From positions 1 to 64,000 of the forward strand of contig DEMN01000012.1 in NCBI GenBank assembly GCA_002359215.1: 64,000 nucleotides of DNA, written 5' to 3'. A program made the translations under genes and the position numbers. The DNA is from Flavobacteriales bacterium UBA2669 (GTDB lineage Bacteria > Bacteroidota > Bacteroidia > Flavobacteriales_E > Vicingaceae). Below the pieces are notes generated by a model, which saw nothing but the letters and a program-made list of their open reading frames with translations, did no database searches and was not told the origin of the DNA. Of the stretch, positions 52,490 to 63,347 are shown one piece after another; position 1 is the stretch's first letter, and every line of letters starts with the position of its first letter.

Positions 52490-54760
52490 ATGGCAAAGAC
52501 AAGAAAAGAACAGGATGCATTAGAATATCATGCACAAGGAAAGCCCGGAAAAATTGAAGTAGTACCAACAAAACCATATAGTACTCAACGAGATTTATCG
52601 TTGGCATATTCACCTGGTGTAGCAGTCCCATGTATAGAAATTGCCGCTAATAAGGAAGACGTTTATAAATATACTGCTAAAGGTAACTTAGTAGCTGTGA
52701 TTTCTAACGGAACAGCAGTGTTAGGATTGGGAGATATTGGTCCGGAAGCTTCAAAACCTGTAATGGAAGGAAAAGGATTGTTATTTAAAATTTTTGCAGA
52801 TATAGATGTTTTTGATATTGAAATTGATGCTACTGATGTAGATAAATTTGTTGAAACGGTAAAAGCAATTTCACCCACTTTTGGGGGAATAAATTTAGAA
52901 GATATTAAAGCTCCTGAATGTTTTGAAATTGAAGAAAGATTGAAAAATGAGTTGAATATTCCGGTAATGCATGACGATCAACATGGAACAGCTATAATTA
53001 CTGCTGCTGCCCTACTTAATGCTATAGAGTTAGCTGACAAAAAAATTGATAAAATAAAATTGGTTGTTAATGGTGCAGGTGCTTCTGCCATGTCGTGTAC
53101 CAAGCTATATGTAGCGTTGGGTGTAAATCCTAAAAATATAGTAATGTTGGATAGTAAAGGGGTTATCCGTAAAGACAGAACGGATATTTCTGAATCTAAA
53201 AAACAATATGCTACCGATAGAAAAATTGATACCCTTGAAGAAGCATTAGATGGTGCAGATATGTTTTTAGGATTATCAAAAGGCAACATTGTTTCTAAAA
53301 CTATGATTAAATCAATGGCTAAAAACCCTATCGTTTTTGCTTTAGCGAATCCTGATCCTGAAATCCCTTATAAAGATGCTATTGCAACCAGAAAAGACAT
53401 TATTATGGCAACAGGAAGGTCTGACCATCCTAATCAGGTGAATAATGTATTGGGTTTTCCATACATTTTTAGAGGAGCTTTAGATGTTAGAGCAACTTCT
53501 ATTAATGAAGAAATGAAACTGGCTGCAGTAAAAGCGGTAGCTCAGTTAGCTAAAGAACCTGTTCCGGAAGAAGTAAATGAAGCTTACAATCAAAAAAACA
53601 TCACTTTTGGTAGAAACTTTATTATTCCAAAACCATTAGACACAAGGTTGATAACCACTATTGCTCCGGCAGTTGCTAAAGCAGCTATGGATTCTGGTGT
53701 AGCACTTCAGCCTATTACCGATTGGGAAGAGTACAAAGAAAGTTTAGCCAAACGTTTAGGTTTGAATAATAAACTACTTAAAAGTATAACCGAAAAAGCT
53801 AAAGGTAATCCTAAAAAAGTGGTTTTTGCTGAAGCGGATAACTATAAAATATTAAAAGCTGCTCAAGTAGTTTATGAAGAGGGTATTGCTCATCCAATAT
53901 TATTAGGAAAAGTAGCTAAGATTGAAGAAGTTGCCAAAGAATACAATTTAGAGTTAGGCGATATTCCAATTATTGATCCAAGAAGCTCTAAGCACAGAGA
54001 TAAAAAGAATTTTTATGCAGCAATGCTGTATGAAAAACGTAAAAGAAAAGGAGTTACTTTGGCTGAAGCACAAGAAATGATGCGTAGTCGTAACTATTTT
54101 GGCTCTGCTATGGTAGAAATGGGCGATGCTGATGCATTAATTTCAGGGCTGACAAGAAACTACAAAAATACGATAAGACCTGCTTTACATGTTATTGGAA
54201 CAGATGATGATGTTAAGAAAATTGCAGGGATGTATATTATTTTTACTAAAAAAGGACCAATTTTCTTTGCAGATACTACTGTAAATTTAAATCCTTCGGC
54301 AAGAGATATTGCTGATATTACAGCGTTAACAGCTAAAATTGTAGATAGATTTAAGATTGTACCTAAAATAGCCTTACTGTCTTACTCTAACTTTGGTTCA
54401 GCAGATGGAGAAGATGCTATAAAAATGCGTGAAGCTAAGAAAATTCTAGAAAGAGAATATCCTGATTTGATAGTTGATGGAGAAATTCAAGCCAATTTTG
54501 CTTTGAATAAAGAGTTGAGAAACGAAATATTTCCATTTTCTGAATTAGCAAGAAAAAATACTAATACACTTATTTTCCCAAACTTGGCAGCAGGAAATAT
54601 TGCTTATAAATTAATGTTAGAAATGGGTGATTTTGAATCAATCGGACCAATTTTATTAGGAATGAAAAAGCCAGTTCATATTTTACAGTTAGGTAGTTCC
54701 GTTAGAGAAATTGTGAATATGGTAACTATTGCTGTAACCGATGCACAAACTAGGAAATAA
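52490..54760 (+). CDS. maeB: NADP-dependent malic enzyme with phosphotransacetylase-like domain
   Basis: A 756-residue bifunctional-type protein. Residues 1 to about 430 are malic enzyme (oxidative decarboxylation of malate to pyruvate): SLAYSPGVAVPC, HDDQHGTAII, the nucleotide-binding VNGAGASAMSC and ALANPDPEI. Residues about 430-756 are a phosphate acetyl/butyryltransferase-like domain (FAEADNYKILKAAQ, ISGLTRNYKNTIRPAL), which in MaeB proteins regulates the enzyme and lacks PTA activity in known cases. The length is typical. It is divergent from the DivIC-like gene. Confidence 0.96.
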   Translation: MAKTRKEQDALEYHAQGKPGKIEVVPTKPYSTQRDLSLAYSPGVAVPCIEIAANKEDVYKYTAKGNLVAVISNGTAVLGLGDIGPEASKPVMEGKGLLFKIFADIDVFDIEIDATDVDKFVETVKAISPTFGGINLEDIKAPECFEIEERLKNELNIPVMHDDQHGTAIITAAALLNAIELADKKIDKIKLVVNGAGASAMSCTKLYVALGVNPKNIVMLDSKGVIRKDRTDISESKKQYATDRKIDTLEEALDGADMFLGLSKGNIVSKTMIKSMAKNPIVFALANPDPEIPYKDAIATRKDIIMATGRSDHPNQVNNVLGFPYIFRGALDVRATSINEEMKLAAVKAVAQLAKEPVPEEVNEAYNQKNITFGRNFIIPKPLDTRLITTIAPAVAKAAMDSGVALQPITDWEEYKESLAKRLGLNNKLLKSITEKAKGNPKKVVFAEADNYKILKAAQVVYEEGIAHPILLGKVAKIEEVAKEYNLELGDIPIIDPRSSKHRDKKNFYAAMLYEKRKRKGVTLAEAQEMMRSRNYFGSAMVEMGDADALISGLTRNYKNTIRPALHVIGTDDDVKKIAGMYIIFTKKGPIFFADTTVNLNPSARDIADITALTAKIVDRFKIVPKIALLSYSNFGSADGEDAIKMREAKKILEREYPDLIVDGEIQANFALNKELRNEIFPFSELARKNTNTLIFPNLAAGNIAYKLMLEMGDFESIGPILLGMKKPVHILQLGSSVREIVNMVTIAVTDAQTRK

Positions 54761-54823
54761 TTTAATGTGTAAATGTGAGAATAAATATAATTGATACTAA
54801 ACGTATAAATTTTTAAATTAATT

Positions 54824-55405
54824 ATGATAGCTCAAATAAAAGGTAGATTAATAGAAAAAACACCAACTTATGTAATTATAGATTGTAATGGAGTGGGATA
54901 TCAAATTAACATTTCGCTAAACACTTACTCAAAAATAGATGCAGATGAACTCTGTTTGTTATATACACATATGATAGTGAGAGAAGATGCTCAATTACTT
55001 TATGGCTTTAAAGATAAAAGCGAAAGAGAATTATTTAGGTTACTAATTTCTGTTTCAGGAGTTGGTTCCGCCACAGCAATGATGATCTTATCTTCATTAA
55101 CAGCTTCGGAAATTAAAGGAGCAATAAGTACAGGAGATGTGAATACACTTAAGGGAGTGAAAGGAATTGGAGCAAAATCTGCTCAAAGAATTATTATTGA
55201 TTTGAGAGATAAAATAGGAAAAGTTGGAGAAAGTGACATAAATTTTGCTGTTTCGAACAATACTATTAAAGATGAAGCGTTAAGTGCACTAATTATGTTA
55301 GGTTTTGCAAAAAAACCAGCAGAAATTGCACTAAATAAAATACTTACTGTTTCGGAGGATATGAGTGTGGAACAGCTTATTAAACAAACATTGAAAAGCC
55401 TTTAA
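54824..55405 (+). CDS. ruvA: Holliday junction branch migration protein RuvA
   Basis: A 193-residue protein that binds four-way DNA junctions and recruits RuvB. The N-terminal OB fold starts with MIAQIKGRLIEKTPTYVII; two helix-hairpin-helix motifs follow (LISVSGVGSATAMMIL, LKGVKGIGAKSAQRII), and the C-terminal domain III (DEALSALIMLGF) contacts RuvB. Its stop lies only 14 bp before the start of sprA. Confidence 0.97.
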   Translation: MIAQIKGRLIEKTPTYVIIDCNGVGYQINISLNTYSKIDADELCLLYTHMIVREDAQLLYGFKDKSERELFRLLISVSGVGSATAMMILSSLTASEIKGAISTGDVNTLKGVKGIGAKSAQRIIIDLRDKIGKVGESDINFAVSNNTIKDEALSALIMLGFAKKPAEIALNKILTVSEDMSVEQLIKQTLKSL

Positions 55406-55422
55406 GGGGCTTTATTAATTTG
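55404..55422 (+). promoter_or_regulatory. Shine-Dalgarno-like site and TTG start of sprA
   Basis: AAGGGG at 55404-55409, overlapping the ruvA stop, lies 10 bases before TTG at 55420. No ATG occurs before the signal peptide in this frame, so a TTG start with this site is the simplest reading. Clear Shine-Dalgarno sites are uncommon in Bacteroidota. Confidence 0.5.
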
Positions 55423-58400
55423 GTAGTAAACAAGGTAACATATAAAAAAATATTTTTTATTGTTGGACTTTCCTTTGTAATAACTCTTACAAATTGGATA
55501 GCTCATCCAACAAATTCTATAGCTCGTCCTAATACGAATGAGTTGGTATTGCCTGTTGATAGTCCTGAAATAGATTTAATCTACCCTTTTGATGATGAAG
55601 GTACAAATCCCAATAGTACTAATACAGGAGGCTTGTATTTAGATAATCCGAGTAATGTTAAGTCAGGTTTTGAATACGATCCTGAAACAGGCACTTACAA
55701 CTATTACCAGAGAATAGGCGATAAAAATTTTAGAGATCCTACCTATATGACTTTTGATGAGTATTTAGAATACGATTCAAAAAAATCATTACAAGATTAT
55801 TGGAAACAAAAAGCAGATGCTGATGCCATGGAGCAAACAAAAGGCTTCAGACCAACATTAAATGTTAAAGGGAAAGCGTTTGATAGAATTTTTGGAGGAA
55901 ATACTATTGATATTCGTCCGCAAGGTTCGGCAGAATTGTCTTTTGGAATAAATCGTTCCACTAGAGATAATCCAGTATTACCTGTACATCAAAGAAGTCT
56001 AACCACTTTTGATTTTAATCAGCAAATACAGCTAAATGTTATAGGAAATATAGGTACAAAAATGAAATTGTCATTTAATTACAATACGGAAGCAACTTTC
56101 GATTTTGAAAATAGAATGAAAATAGAATATTCTATTGATGAAGGTTCTGAAGATGAGATTATTCAAAACATTGAAGCAGGTAATGTTGCTTTACCACTAA
56201 AAGGTTCATTAATTACAGGTAGTCAAACTTTATTTGGATTAAAGACTGAGTTGAAGTTTGGTAGAATGTATGTCACTAGTGTTATTTCTCAGGAAAAAGG
56301 AGAGCGTAAAGAAATAAATGTGCAAGGAGGAGCTCAAATTCAAAAATTTGAAAAAGAAGCTTCAGATTATGAAGAAAACCGCCACTTCTTTTTATCTCAA
56401 TATTATAGAAATACGTATGAACAATCACTTTCAAGTTTACCAGTAATCTCTTCTAGAGCAACTGTAACAAGGGTAGAAGTTTGGGTTTCCAATAGAAATA
56501 ATGCGGTAGAAAATACCAAAAATATTATCGGTTTTATGGATTTAGGTGAGGGTGTTCAAGGAGATATTCATAACTCAACTTTAGTAATGGATGCTAACAT
56601 TTCTCCTTTAGCTAACTTTCCTGATAATGAAGCCAACACACTTTATCCTAACTTAACGGGAGCATCAACTTATGATACAGCAGCAATAAGAGGTTTTGTG
56701 AATTCCGCTCAAGAGCTAGAAAGAATTGGTTATGAAAATGGAATAGATTTTGAAAAGTATGAAAATGCTAAATTATTAAGGCCTGAAGAATATACTTTAA
56801 ATGCACAACTGGGTTATATTTCCTTAAATTCAGCATTGAATCAAGATGATATTTTGGGGGTAGCTTTTCAATATACGTTGGACGGGCAAGTATATCAAGT
56901 TGGGGAATTTTCAACAGATGGTGTGCCTGGACAAAGTTCACTGTATGTTAAATTATTGAGAGGAACTACTATTGATACAGAACTGCCTATGTGGGATTTA
57001 ATGATGAAAAACGTTTATTCTTTGGGAGCATTTAATATTTCTCAGGAAGATTTTTTCTTTAATGTTTTCTATTTAAATCCGGCAACGGGAGTAGAAATAC
57101 CGTTTTTACCAGAGGGTGAACCTAACGGGATTCCTTTAGTACAAGTATTAAATTTAGACAAGTTAAATAACATTAATCAAGCTTCTCCTGATGGAGTTTT
57201 TGATTTTATTGAAGGAGTTACCGTTAACTCTCGTACGGGTAGGGTTTATTTTCCAGTTTTAGAACCTTTTGGTTCACATATTAGGAGTAAATTTAGTAAC
57301 CCTCAATTAGGAGCAAAATTTGCGTTTGATACGCTTTATTCAACAACGCAAATGCTTGCTAAGCAGGATGCTGTTAAAAATAGGTATAAAATTAGAGGAC
57401 AATATTCTTCTTCTGTAAGTTCAGATATCTCATTAAATGCAATGAATGTTCCTCAAGGTTCGGTAGTGGTAACTGCCGGAGGAGCTACTTTAGTAGAGAA
57501 TGTGCAATATACTGTTGATTATAACTTGGGTAGGGTGAAAATTATTGATGAAGGAATCTTACAATCAGGTACTCCAATTAAAATTTCATTAGAAAGTCAA
57601 TCACTTTTTAATATTAGAACAAAAACATTAATGGGTTCCCGTTTCGATTATAAAATTAATGATGATTTTAATATCGGAGGTACCATTATCAGACTTTCAG
57701 AAAGACCATTAACTAGAAAAGTAAATATTGGTGAAGAACCTATTAACAATACCATTTGGGGCTTAGATGTGAATTATACCAAAGAAACACCTTTTATAAC
57801 AAGAGCTTTAGATAAACTTCCACTTTATAGTACAAAAGAAAAATCGAGCATTACTTTTGAAGGTGAGTTTGCTCATCTTATTCCTGGAAATCCAGGGGCT
57901 ATTGGAAAAGACGGTACAGCTTATTTAGATGATTTTGAAGGTAGTCAATCAAGAATTGATATGAAAAGTTTCCAAATGTGGACATTGGCAAGTACACCTC
58001 AAGGGCAACCAGCTCTTTTCCCTGAAGGAGAACTACCATTGTCAGATTCATTAAATTTTAGGTATAATGCAGCTAAAACAGCTTGGTATGTTATCGACCC
58101 TCTTTTTTGGAGAAACAATTCTGAAACTCCCAATCATATTCAAAATGACCCAATAATGCAGTCTAATCATTATATGAGAGAAGTACTAGAAACGGAAGTT
58201 TTTCCATTTAAGAGTCCTGATAATGGTGTTGTAACTAATTTACCTGTTTTTGATGTAGCTTTTTATCCTGAAGAAAGAGGGCAGTATAATTATAATCCGC
58301 AAGCAGCTAATAATATTTTGCCCAATCCAACAAATAGTTGGGGAGGAATTATGAGGCAAGTTAATACAACAGATTTTGAATCTTCTAACGTAGAATTTAT

Positions 58401-61400
58401 TCAGTTTTGGGTAATGGATCCTTTTCATGATGAAGATGGAAATCCTAATCATGCAGGTGGTAAATTATATTTTAACTTAGGTAATATATCGGAAGATATT
58501 TTGCGTGATGGTAGAAAATCTTTTGAAAATGGATTGCCAACTTCTGCTATTGATTATAATACAGGAGCTAATATTGAATTAATTGATACCACTATTTGGG
58601 GACGTGTGCCAAAAGTACAAGTGTTGGTAAATGCTTTTGACAATAATGATAATGCAAGAATTTTTCAGGATATTGGTTTAGACGGATTAAATGATGCTGA
58701 TGAGTTAGTTTTTTTTGGGACAACTTGGGGAGCAGATGCTTCGGCAGATAATTATCATCATTATAGAGGTTCTGATTATGATCAAGCTCAGTTGTCAATA
58801 TTGGACAGGTATAAAAATTATAATGGAATGCAAGGAAATTCTCCTACTGCAGCTCAATATACCGAGAGTTATTCCACTTCAGGATCTACTAGACCAGATA
58901 TTGAAGATATTAACCAGAATAACAACTTAGATTTTAGAGAGGATTATTTTCAGTATGAAATTAACTTGAATCCTACAGAAGTTAATCCATCAAACATTGG
59001 AAATAATTACATAACAGATGTGTTAGAAGCTAATGTTACTACTAAAGATGGAAGAAGTAGAACCGTTCGTTGGTACCAGTTTAAAATTCCAATTAGAGAG
59101 CCTGACAAAGTGGTTGGTAACTTAAGAGATTTTAAATCTATTCGTTTTATGCGTATGTTTATGAAAGGGTTTAACGAGAAAGTGGTGTTGCGTTTTGCGC
59201 GATTAGATTTAATAAGAGGGGAGTGGAGACAATACACTAAAACCCTACTAAATCCAGGAGATTATATAGGAAATGATGATGATGAGACAACTTTTATTGT
59301 AGGAGCAGTAAATGTGGAAGAAAATAGTGAGAAAACTCCTGTAAATTATATTATTCCCCCAGGAATTGATAGAGAGTTAAACCCAAATCCATCAACAGGA
59401 GCGACCTTACGTCAGTTAAATGAACAATCATTATCCTTAAATGTATGTAACTTAAAAGATGGAGATGCGAGAGCTGCTTTTAAAGTGATGGATCAGGACT
59501 TAAGAAGGTATAAAAGATTAAAAATGTTTGTTCATGCTGAGGAAAGTAATCCAACCATTCCTTTAAATGATGGTGATTTATCTGTTTTTATACGTATGGG
59601 AACAGATTTTAATGATAACTATTATGAATATGAAGTGCCTTTGAAAGTTACTCCACCAGGAAGATATGATACAGAAAACACCTCAAACGAGTCTGATAGA
59701 GAAATTGTTTGGCCTAATGAAAATGAAATTGATTTGAAGTTCTCGTTGTTAACTGAAATGAAAATGTTGAGAAATAGCTTGTTAGGAGATCCAAATTCAG
59801 GAGTACTTATTATAAGACCTTATGAGCAAGAAGATGGAAACAATAAAATGAGAATTAAAGGTAATCCTAATTTAGCTAATGTTAAGGTATTTATGATAGG
59901 AATTAGAAATAGTAAGCAATCTAATTCTACTGCAGTAGATGATGATGGTTTAGCTAAATGTGCAGAAATATGGGTGAATGAATTAAGAATGACAGAGTTT
60001 GATAATGAAGGTGGTTGGGCAACAAGAGGGCGTTTAACAGCTCAGTTAGCAGATTTGGGAACGATGACTTTAGCGGGAGCTTATAGCACACCCGGTTTTG
60101 GTAGTGTTGACCAAAAATTAAATGAAAGACAATTAGAAACCATTAAATCGTATGATGTATCTACTAGTGTGGAAATGGGTAAATTTATACCTGAAAAAAT
60201 TGGAATTAGCTTGCCTGTATATTATAGCAATTCTAAAGAAATTGTCACACCAAAATATAACCCATTAGATCCGGATATTGAATTAAAAGACCAATTAAGT
60301 AGTGACCTTTTTAGTCAGCAAGAAAGAGATTCTTTGGCAGAAAGAACACAAACTGTTACAAGTAGGAAGAGTATTAATTTTACAAATGTGCGTAAGTTGC
60401 CTGCAAAAGGTAAAGAGAAAAATCGTTTTTATGATATTTCTAATATTTCGCTTAATTATGGTTATTCAGAATATCAATTTAGAGATATAGATACGGAGTT
60501 TGATACTAGAAAAACATATAAAGGAGGAATTGCTTATTCGTTTACTAATAATCCTAAAAATTATAAACCGTTTGAAAATCTTAAAATGGCAGATGGTAAA
60601 CAAGCTAAATTGCTTAAAGATTTTAACTTTTATTTAGCTCCAAAACAACTTTCTTTTCAAACAGATATAGACAGACAATATTCGCAAAGAAGAGCAAGAA
60701 ATAATACAGGTTTCGATTTTGATCTACCAACCTATTATCAAAAGCATTTTAATTGGAATAGAATTTATGGCTATCGGCAAGATATTACCAAAGCTTTAAC
60801 TTTTGACTTTACAGCCACTAATAATGCTGTAGTTAATGAACCAATAGAATTTCAAGGAAGACCAACAGGAGGTAGGGTGGATAAAAATTATCCGGATGAA
60901 TATAGTGCATGGAAAGATACTGTGATGCAGAGTATAAAAGAGTTTGGAACTAATATGCATTATCATCATACATTCAACCTAAACTATACAGTACCTATTG
61001 ATAAATTGCCTTTTATGGATTTTGCTACACTAACGGCTAAATATGGTGGTGATTACGATTGGCAAAGAGCACCAATAGGCGCTGATACTTTGGGTAATAC
61101 AATTCAGAATTCTAATACCGTTACCTTAAACAGTCAATTAAATATGACTAAATTTTATAACCAAATCAACTTTTTAAAAGAAGTAGAGAAAAGACAGCGA
61201 GATAGAGCAAGGAAAAAAGCACAAAGAAACAGAAAGTCTGACCCTAACAAAACAGATGCTGAAAATGCTAAATTAAAAGGATGGAAACCCGGATTGCCTC
61301 CTGCAGAAATTAAGCGTTTTGATACTAAAGAGTTTAAAGATTCAGATACTACAAAGGTAGAGTTATGGAGGGAAAAGGATAAAATTTATATACTTGATCC

Positions 61401-62775
61401 TCTTTGGATAACGTTGATGAGTCCGAAAAATATTTCAGGGACATATACTAAAACTAGAGGTACATTATTACCAGGGTACAATCAACAAACCGAAATTATG
61501 GGATATAATAATGGGTTTACTGCTCCAGGGTTTAATTTTATTTCCGGTATGCAAGAAGATGATTTTGCTATGAGTGCTGCTGAAAAAGAATGGTTACAGC
61601 CAAACTCTCTAATGTATAATTATAATACTACTTATGCAGAAAATTATAATTTAAGAGCAACACTTCGCCCTATCAATACCCTACGTATTCAGTTAAATGC
61701 AACAAGAAACTATTCTACTAACTTATCCCAACAATTTTTTGAAGTACAACCGGGTTTTGTAACAGATTCATTAAGAGGTGAACGAAGAAACGATTTCTTT
61801 TTTGTAACTCCAGTAGAAACAGGAAATTTAAGTATGTCTTTTATGTCAATTAGAACTGCTTTTGCCTCTAACAATAGCGAAGATCGTTCATCATCAGTTT
61901 TTGATAAATTTTTAGAAGAAAGAGCCATTATATCACAAAGATTAGGAGCCCAAGATGCTAATTCAAATGGATTGGTTAATGATGTTTATGCTGATGGATA
62001 TGGAGCTACATCTCAAGAAGTTTTAATTCCAGCTTTTATTGCCGGATATTCAGGGAAATCGGGAGATAAAGTTTCGCTTAAATCTTTTGAAAAATACCTT
62101 CCTATGCCTAATTGGAGAATTACTTTTGATGGATTAAGTAAATTACCACTATTAGCTACTATCTTTAAACAATTTACGTTAACACATTCTTATCGTTCTA
62201 CTTTTAATGTTAGTTCATTTACTACTAATTTAAACTTTGAAGATGGGAGAGCCAATAGAGATATTAATAGAAACTTTATTTCACAATACCAAATTTCAGG
62301 TGTTTCTATTTCAGAGCAATTTAGTCCATTGTTAGGAGCAGATATGACTTTAGAAAATAGTATGCTTATTCGTATTGAATATGCAAAAGATAGAAATGCA
62401 GCATTAAGTGTAAATAACAATCAAATAACAGAAATTCAAGGTAGTGAATGGACGGTAGGTACAGGGTATAAATTCAAACAAGTTCGTTTTCCATTCTCTA
62501 AAAATAGAGTTATAAGAAGTGATATTGATGCTAGAGTTGATGTGTCTTTAAGAAGTAATGAAACCATTATTAGAAAAATTGTAGAGGAAGTAAATCAATT
62601 GACTAGTGGACAAAAAGTATTGTCTATTCGTTTTACTGCAGATTACAGAATAAGTCAGTTTTTAAACCTAAGAGCTTTTTACGACTATGTATCTACTACG
62701 CCATTTATATCTACCACATTCCCAACCTCTAATACTAATGCAGGAATTAGCTTGAGGTTTACTTTATCGCAATAA
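55420..62775 (+). CDS. sprA: T9SS outer membrane translocon SprA (Sov)
   Basis: A 2,451-residue outer-membrane protein, the giant beta-barrel channel of the type IX secretion system through which CTD-bearing cargo leaves the cell; in Flavobacterium it is also needed for gliding. The size matches SprA. A signal segment lies in residues about 10-35. The N-terminal region has LDDFEGSQSRIDM (about 840) and the repeated RG-(R)-x-x-(A/Y) barrel strands typical of SprA, with Tyr/Asn-rich strands to the end (closing Gly-Ile-Ser-Leu-Arg-Phe-Thr-Leu-Ser-Gln). It follows ruvA and precedes gcvH, an order reported for flavobacteria. It serves the cargo encoded in the same window. Confidence 0.95.
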   Translation: MVVNKVTYKKIFFIVGLSFVITLTNWIAHPTNSIARPNTNELVLPVDSPEIDLIYPFDDEGTNPNSTNTGGLYLDNPSNVKSGFEYDPETGTYNYYQRIGDKNFRDPTYMTFDEYLEYDSKKSLQDYWKQKADADAMEQTKGFRPTLNVKGKAFDRIFGGNTIDIRPQGSAELSFGINRSTRDNPVLPVHQRSLTTFDFNQQIQLNVIGNIGTKMKLSFNYNTEATFDFENRMKIEYSIDEGSEDEIIQNIEAGNVALPLKGSLITGSQTLFGLKTELKFGRMYVTSVISQEKGERKEINVQGGAQIQKFEKEASDYEENRHFFLSQYYRNTYEQSLSSLPVISSRATVTRVEVWVSNRNNAVENTKNIIGFMDLGEGVQGDIHNSTLVMDANISPLANFPDNEANTLYPNLTGASTYDTAAIRGFVNSAQELERIGYENGIDFEKYENAKLLRPEEYTLNAQLGYISLNSALNQDDILGVAFQYTLDGQVYQVGEFSTDGVPGQSSLYVKLLRGTTIDTELPMWDLMMKNVYSLGAFNISQEDFFFNVFYLNPATGVEIPFLPEGEPNGIPLVQVLNLDKLNNINQASPDGVFDFIEGVTVNSRTGRVYFPVLEPFGSHIRSKFSNPQLGAKFAFDTLYSTTQMLAKQDAVKNRYKIRGQYSSSVSSDISLNAMNVPQGSVVVTAGGATLVENVQYTVDYNLGRVKIIDEGILQSGTPIKISLESQSLFNIRTKTLMGSRFDYKINDDFNIGGTIIRLSERPLTRKVNIGEEPINNTIWGLDVNYTKETPFITRALDKLPLYSTKEKSSITFEGEFAHLIPGNPGAIGKDGTAYLDDFEGSQSRIDMKSFQMWTLASTPQGQPALFPEGELPLSDSLNFRYNAAKTAWYVIDPLFWRNNSETPNHIQNDPIMQSNHYMREVLETEVFPFKSPDNGVVTNLPVFDVAFYPEERGQYNYNPQAANNILPNPTNSWGGIMRQVNTTDFESSNVEFIQFWVMDPFHDEDGNPNHAGGKLYFNLGNISEDILRDGRKSFENGLPTSAIDYNTGANIELIDTTIWGRVPKVQVLVNAFDNNDNARIFQDIGLDGLNDADELVFFGTTWGADASADNYHHYRGSDYDQAQLSILDRYKNYNGMQGNSPTAAQYTESYSTSGSTRPDIEDINQNNNLDFREDYFQYEINLNPTEVNPSNIGNNYITDVLEANVTTKDGRSRTVRWYQFKIPIREPDKVVGNLRDFKSIRFMRMFMKGFNEKVVLRFARLDLIRGEWRQYTKTLLNPGDYIGNDDDETTFIVGAVNVEENSEKTPVNYIIPPGIDRELNPNPSTGATLRQLNEQSLSLNVCNLKDGDARAAFKVMDQDLRRYKRLKMFVHAEESNPTIPLNDGDLSVFIRMGTDFNDNYYEYEVPLKVTPPGRYDTENTSNESDREIVWPNENEIDLKFSLLTEMKMLRNSLLGDPNSGVLIIRPYEQEDGNNKMRIKGNPNLANVKVFMIGIRNSKQSNSTAVDDDGLAKCAEIWVNELRMTEFDNEGGWATRGRLTAQLADLGTMTLAGAYSTPGFGSVDQKLNERQLETIKSYDVSTSVEMGKFIPEKIGISLPVYYSNSKEIVTPKYNPLDPDIELKDQLSSDLFSQQERDSLAERTQTVTSRKSINFTNVRKLPAKGKEKNRFYDISNISLNYGYSEYQFRDIDTEFDTRKTYKGGIAYSFTNNPKNYKPFENLKMADGKQAKLLKDFNFYLAPKQLSFQTDIDRQYSQRRARNNTGFDFDLPTYYQKHFNWNRIYGYRQDITKALTFDFTATNNAVVNEPIEFQGRPTGGRVDKNYPDEYSAWKDTVMQSIKEFGTNMHYHHTFNLNYTVPIDKLPFMDFATLTAKYGGDYDWQRAPIGADTLGNTIQNSNTVTLNSQLNMTKFYNQINFLKEVEKRQRDRARKKAQRNRKSDPNKTDAENAKLKGWKPGLPPAEIKRFDTKEFKDSDTTKVELWREKDKIYILDPLWITLMSPKNISGTYTKTRGTLLPGYNQQTEIMGYNNGFTAPGFNFISGMQEDDFAMSAAEKEWLQPNSLMYNYNTTYAENYNLRATLRPINTLRIQLNATRNYSTNLSQQFFEVQPGFVTDSLRGERRNDFFFVTPVETGNLSMSFMSIRTAFASNNSEDRSSSVFDKFLEERAIISQRLGAQDANSNGLVNDVYADGYGATSQEVLIPAFIAGYSGKSGDKVSLKSFEKYLPMPNWRITFDGLSKLPLLATIFKQFTLTHSYRSTFNVSSFTTNLNFEDGRANRDINRNFISQYQISGVSISEQFSPLLGADMTLENSMLIRIEYAKDRNAALSVNNNQITEIQGSEWTVGTGYKFKQVRFPFSKNRVIRSDIDARVDVSLRSNETIIRKIVEEVNQLTSGQKVLSIRFTADYRISQFLNLRAFYDYVSTTPFISTTFPTSNTNAGISLRFTLSQ

Positions 62776-62804
62776 TTCCTTATTAACTTATATTTCGAGT
62801 TAAA

Positions 62805-62812
62805 TATTTTTG
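62805..62812 (+). promoter_or_regulatory. Candidate -7 element of gcvH
   Basis: TATTTTTG fits TAnnTTTG exactly, 74 bp before the ATG at 62887. Confidence 0.4.
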
Positions 62813-62886
62813 GAGGTTATCCAAAAAGTCATAAATTAGCCGAATGAATTATCAATCAATTATAATTTTTTAATAAGTAAAGTAAA

Positions 62887-63264
62887 ATGAATGTACCTGC
62901 AAATTTAAAGTACACTAAAGATCATGAGTGGTGTAAAATAGAAGGAAATGTAGCAACAATAGGAATTACTGATTTTGCTCAAGGAGAGTTGGGTGACATT
63001 GTGTATGTAGAAATTGAAACAGAAGGAGATGACCTTGAAAGAGAAGCTATTTTTGGAACTGTAGAAGCTGTTAAAACTGTTTCTGATTTGTTTATGCCAC
63101 TTTCAGGTAAAGTCATTGAAGTAAATGGAGATTTAGAGTCTGCTCCGGAGTCGGTTAATCAAAACCCTTACGAAGGCGGTTGGATGATTAAAATTGAAAT
63201 GTCTAATCCTGATGAAGCAAACGAATTACTTTCAGCTGATGATTACAAAGCAATTATAGGATAG
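62887..63264 (+). CDS. gcvH: Glycine cleavage system H protein
   Basis: A 125-residue lipoyl carrier that shuttles the aminomethyl group between the P, T and L proteins in glycine breakdown. The lipoylated Lys63 is in FGTVEAVKTVSDL; KYTKDHEW at the start and NQNPYEGGWMIKIE near the end are diagnostic. Partner genes gcvP and gcvT are not in the window. A terminator follows. Confidence 0.97.
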   Translation: MNVPANLKYTKDHEWCKIEGNVATIGITDFAQGELGDIVYVEIETEGDDLEREAIFGTVEAVKTVSDLFMPLSGKVIEVNGDLESAPESVNQNPYEGGWMIKIEMSNPDEANELLSADDYKAIIG

Positions 63265-63286
63265 TAAAAATATCAATTTAATATTT

Positions 63287-63330
63287 AAACAACCAAGAAT
63301 AGCTGTTTGGCTTACTTGGTTGTTTTTTTT
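63287..63330 (+). terminator. Rho-independent terminator after gcvH
   Basis: Stem AAACAACCAAG (63287-63297) with CTTGGTTGTTT (63315-63325) and a 17-base loop, followed by a T-run. Confidence 0.8.
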
Positions 63331-63347
63331 ATATGCCTATCTAAGTA

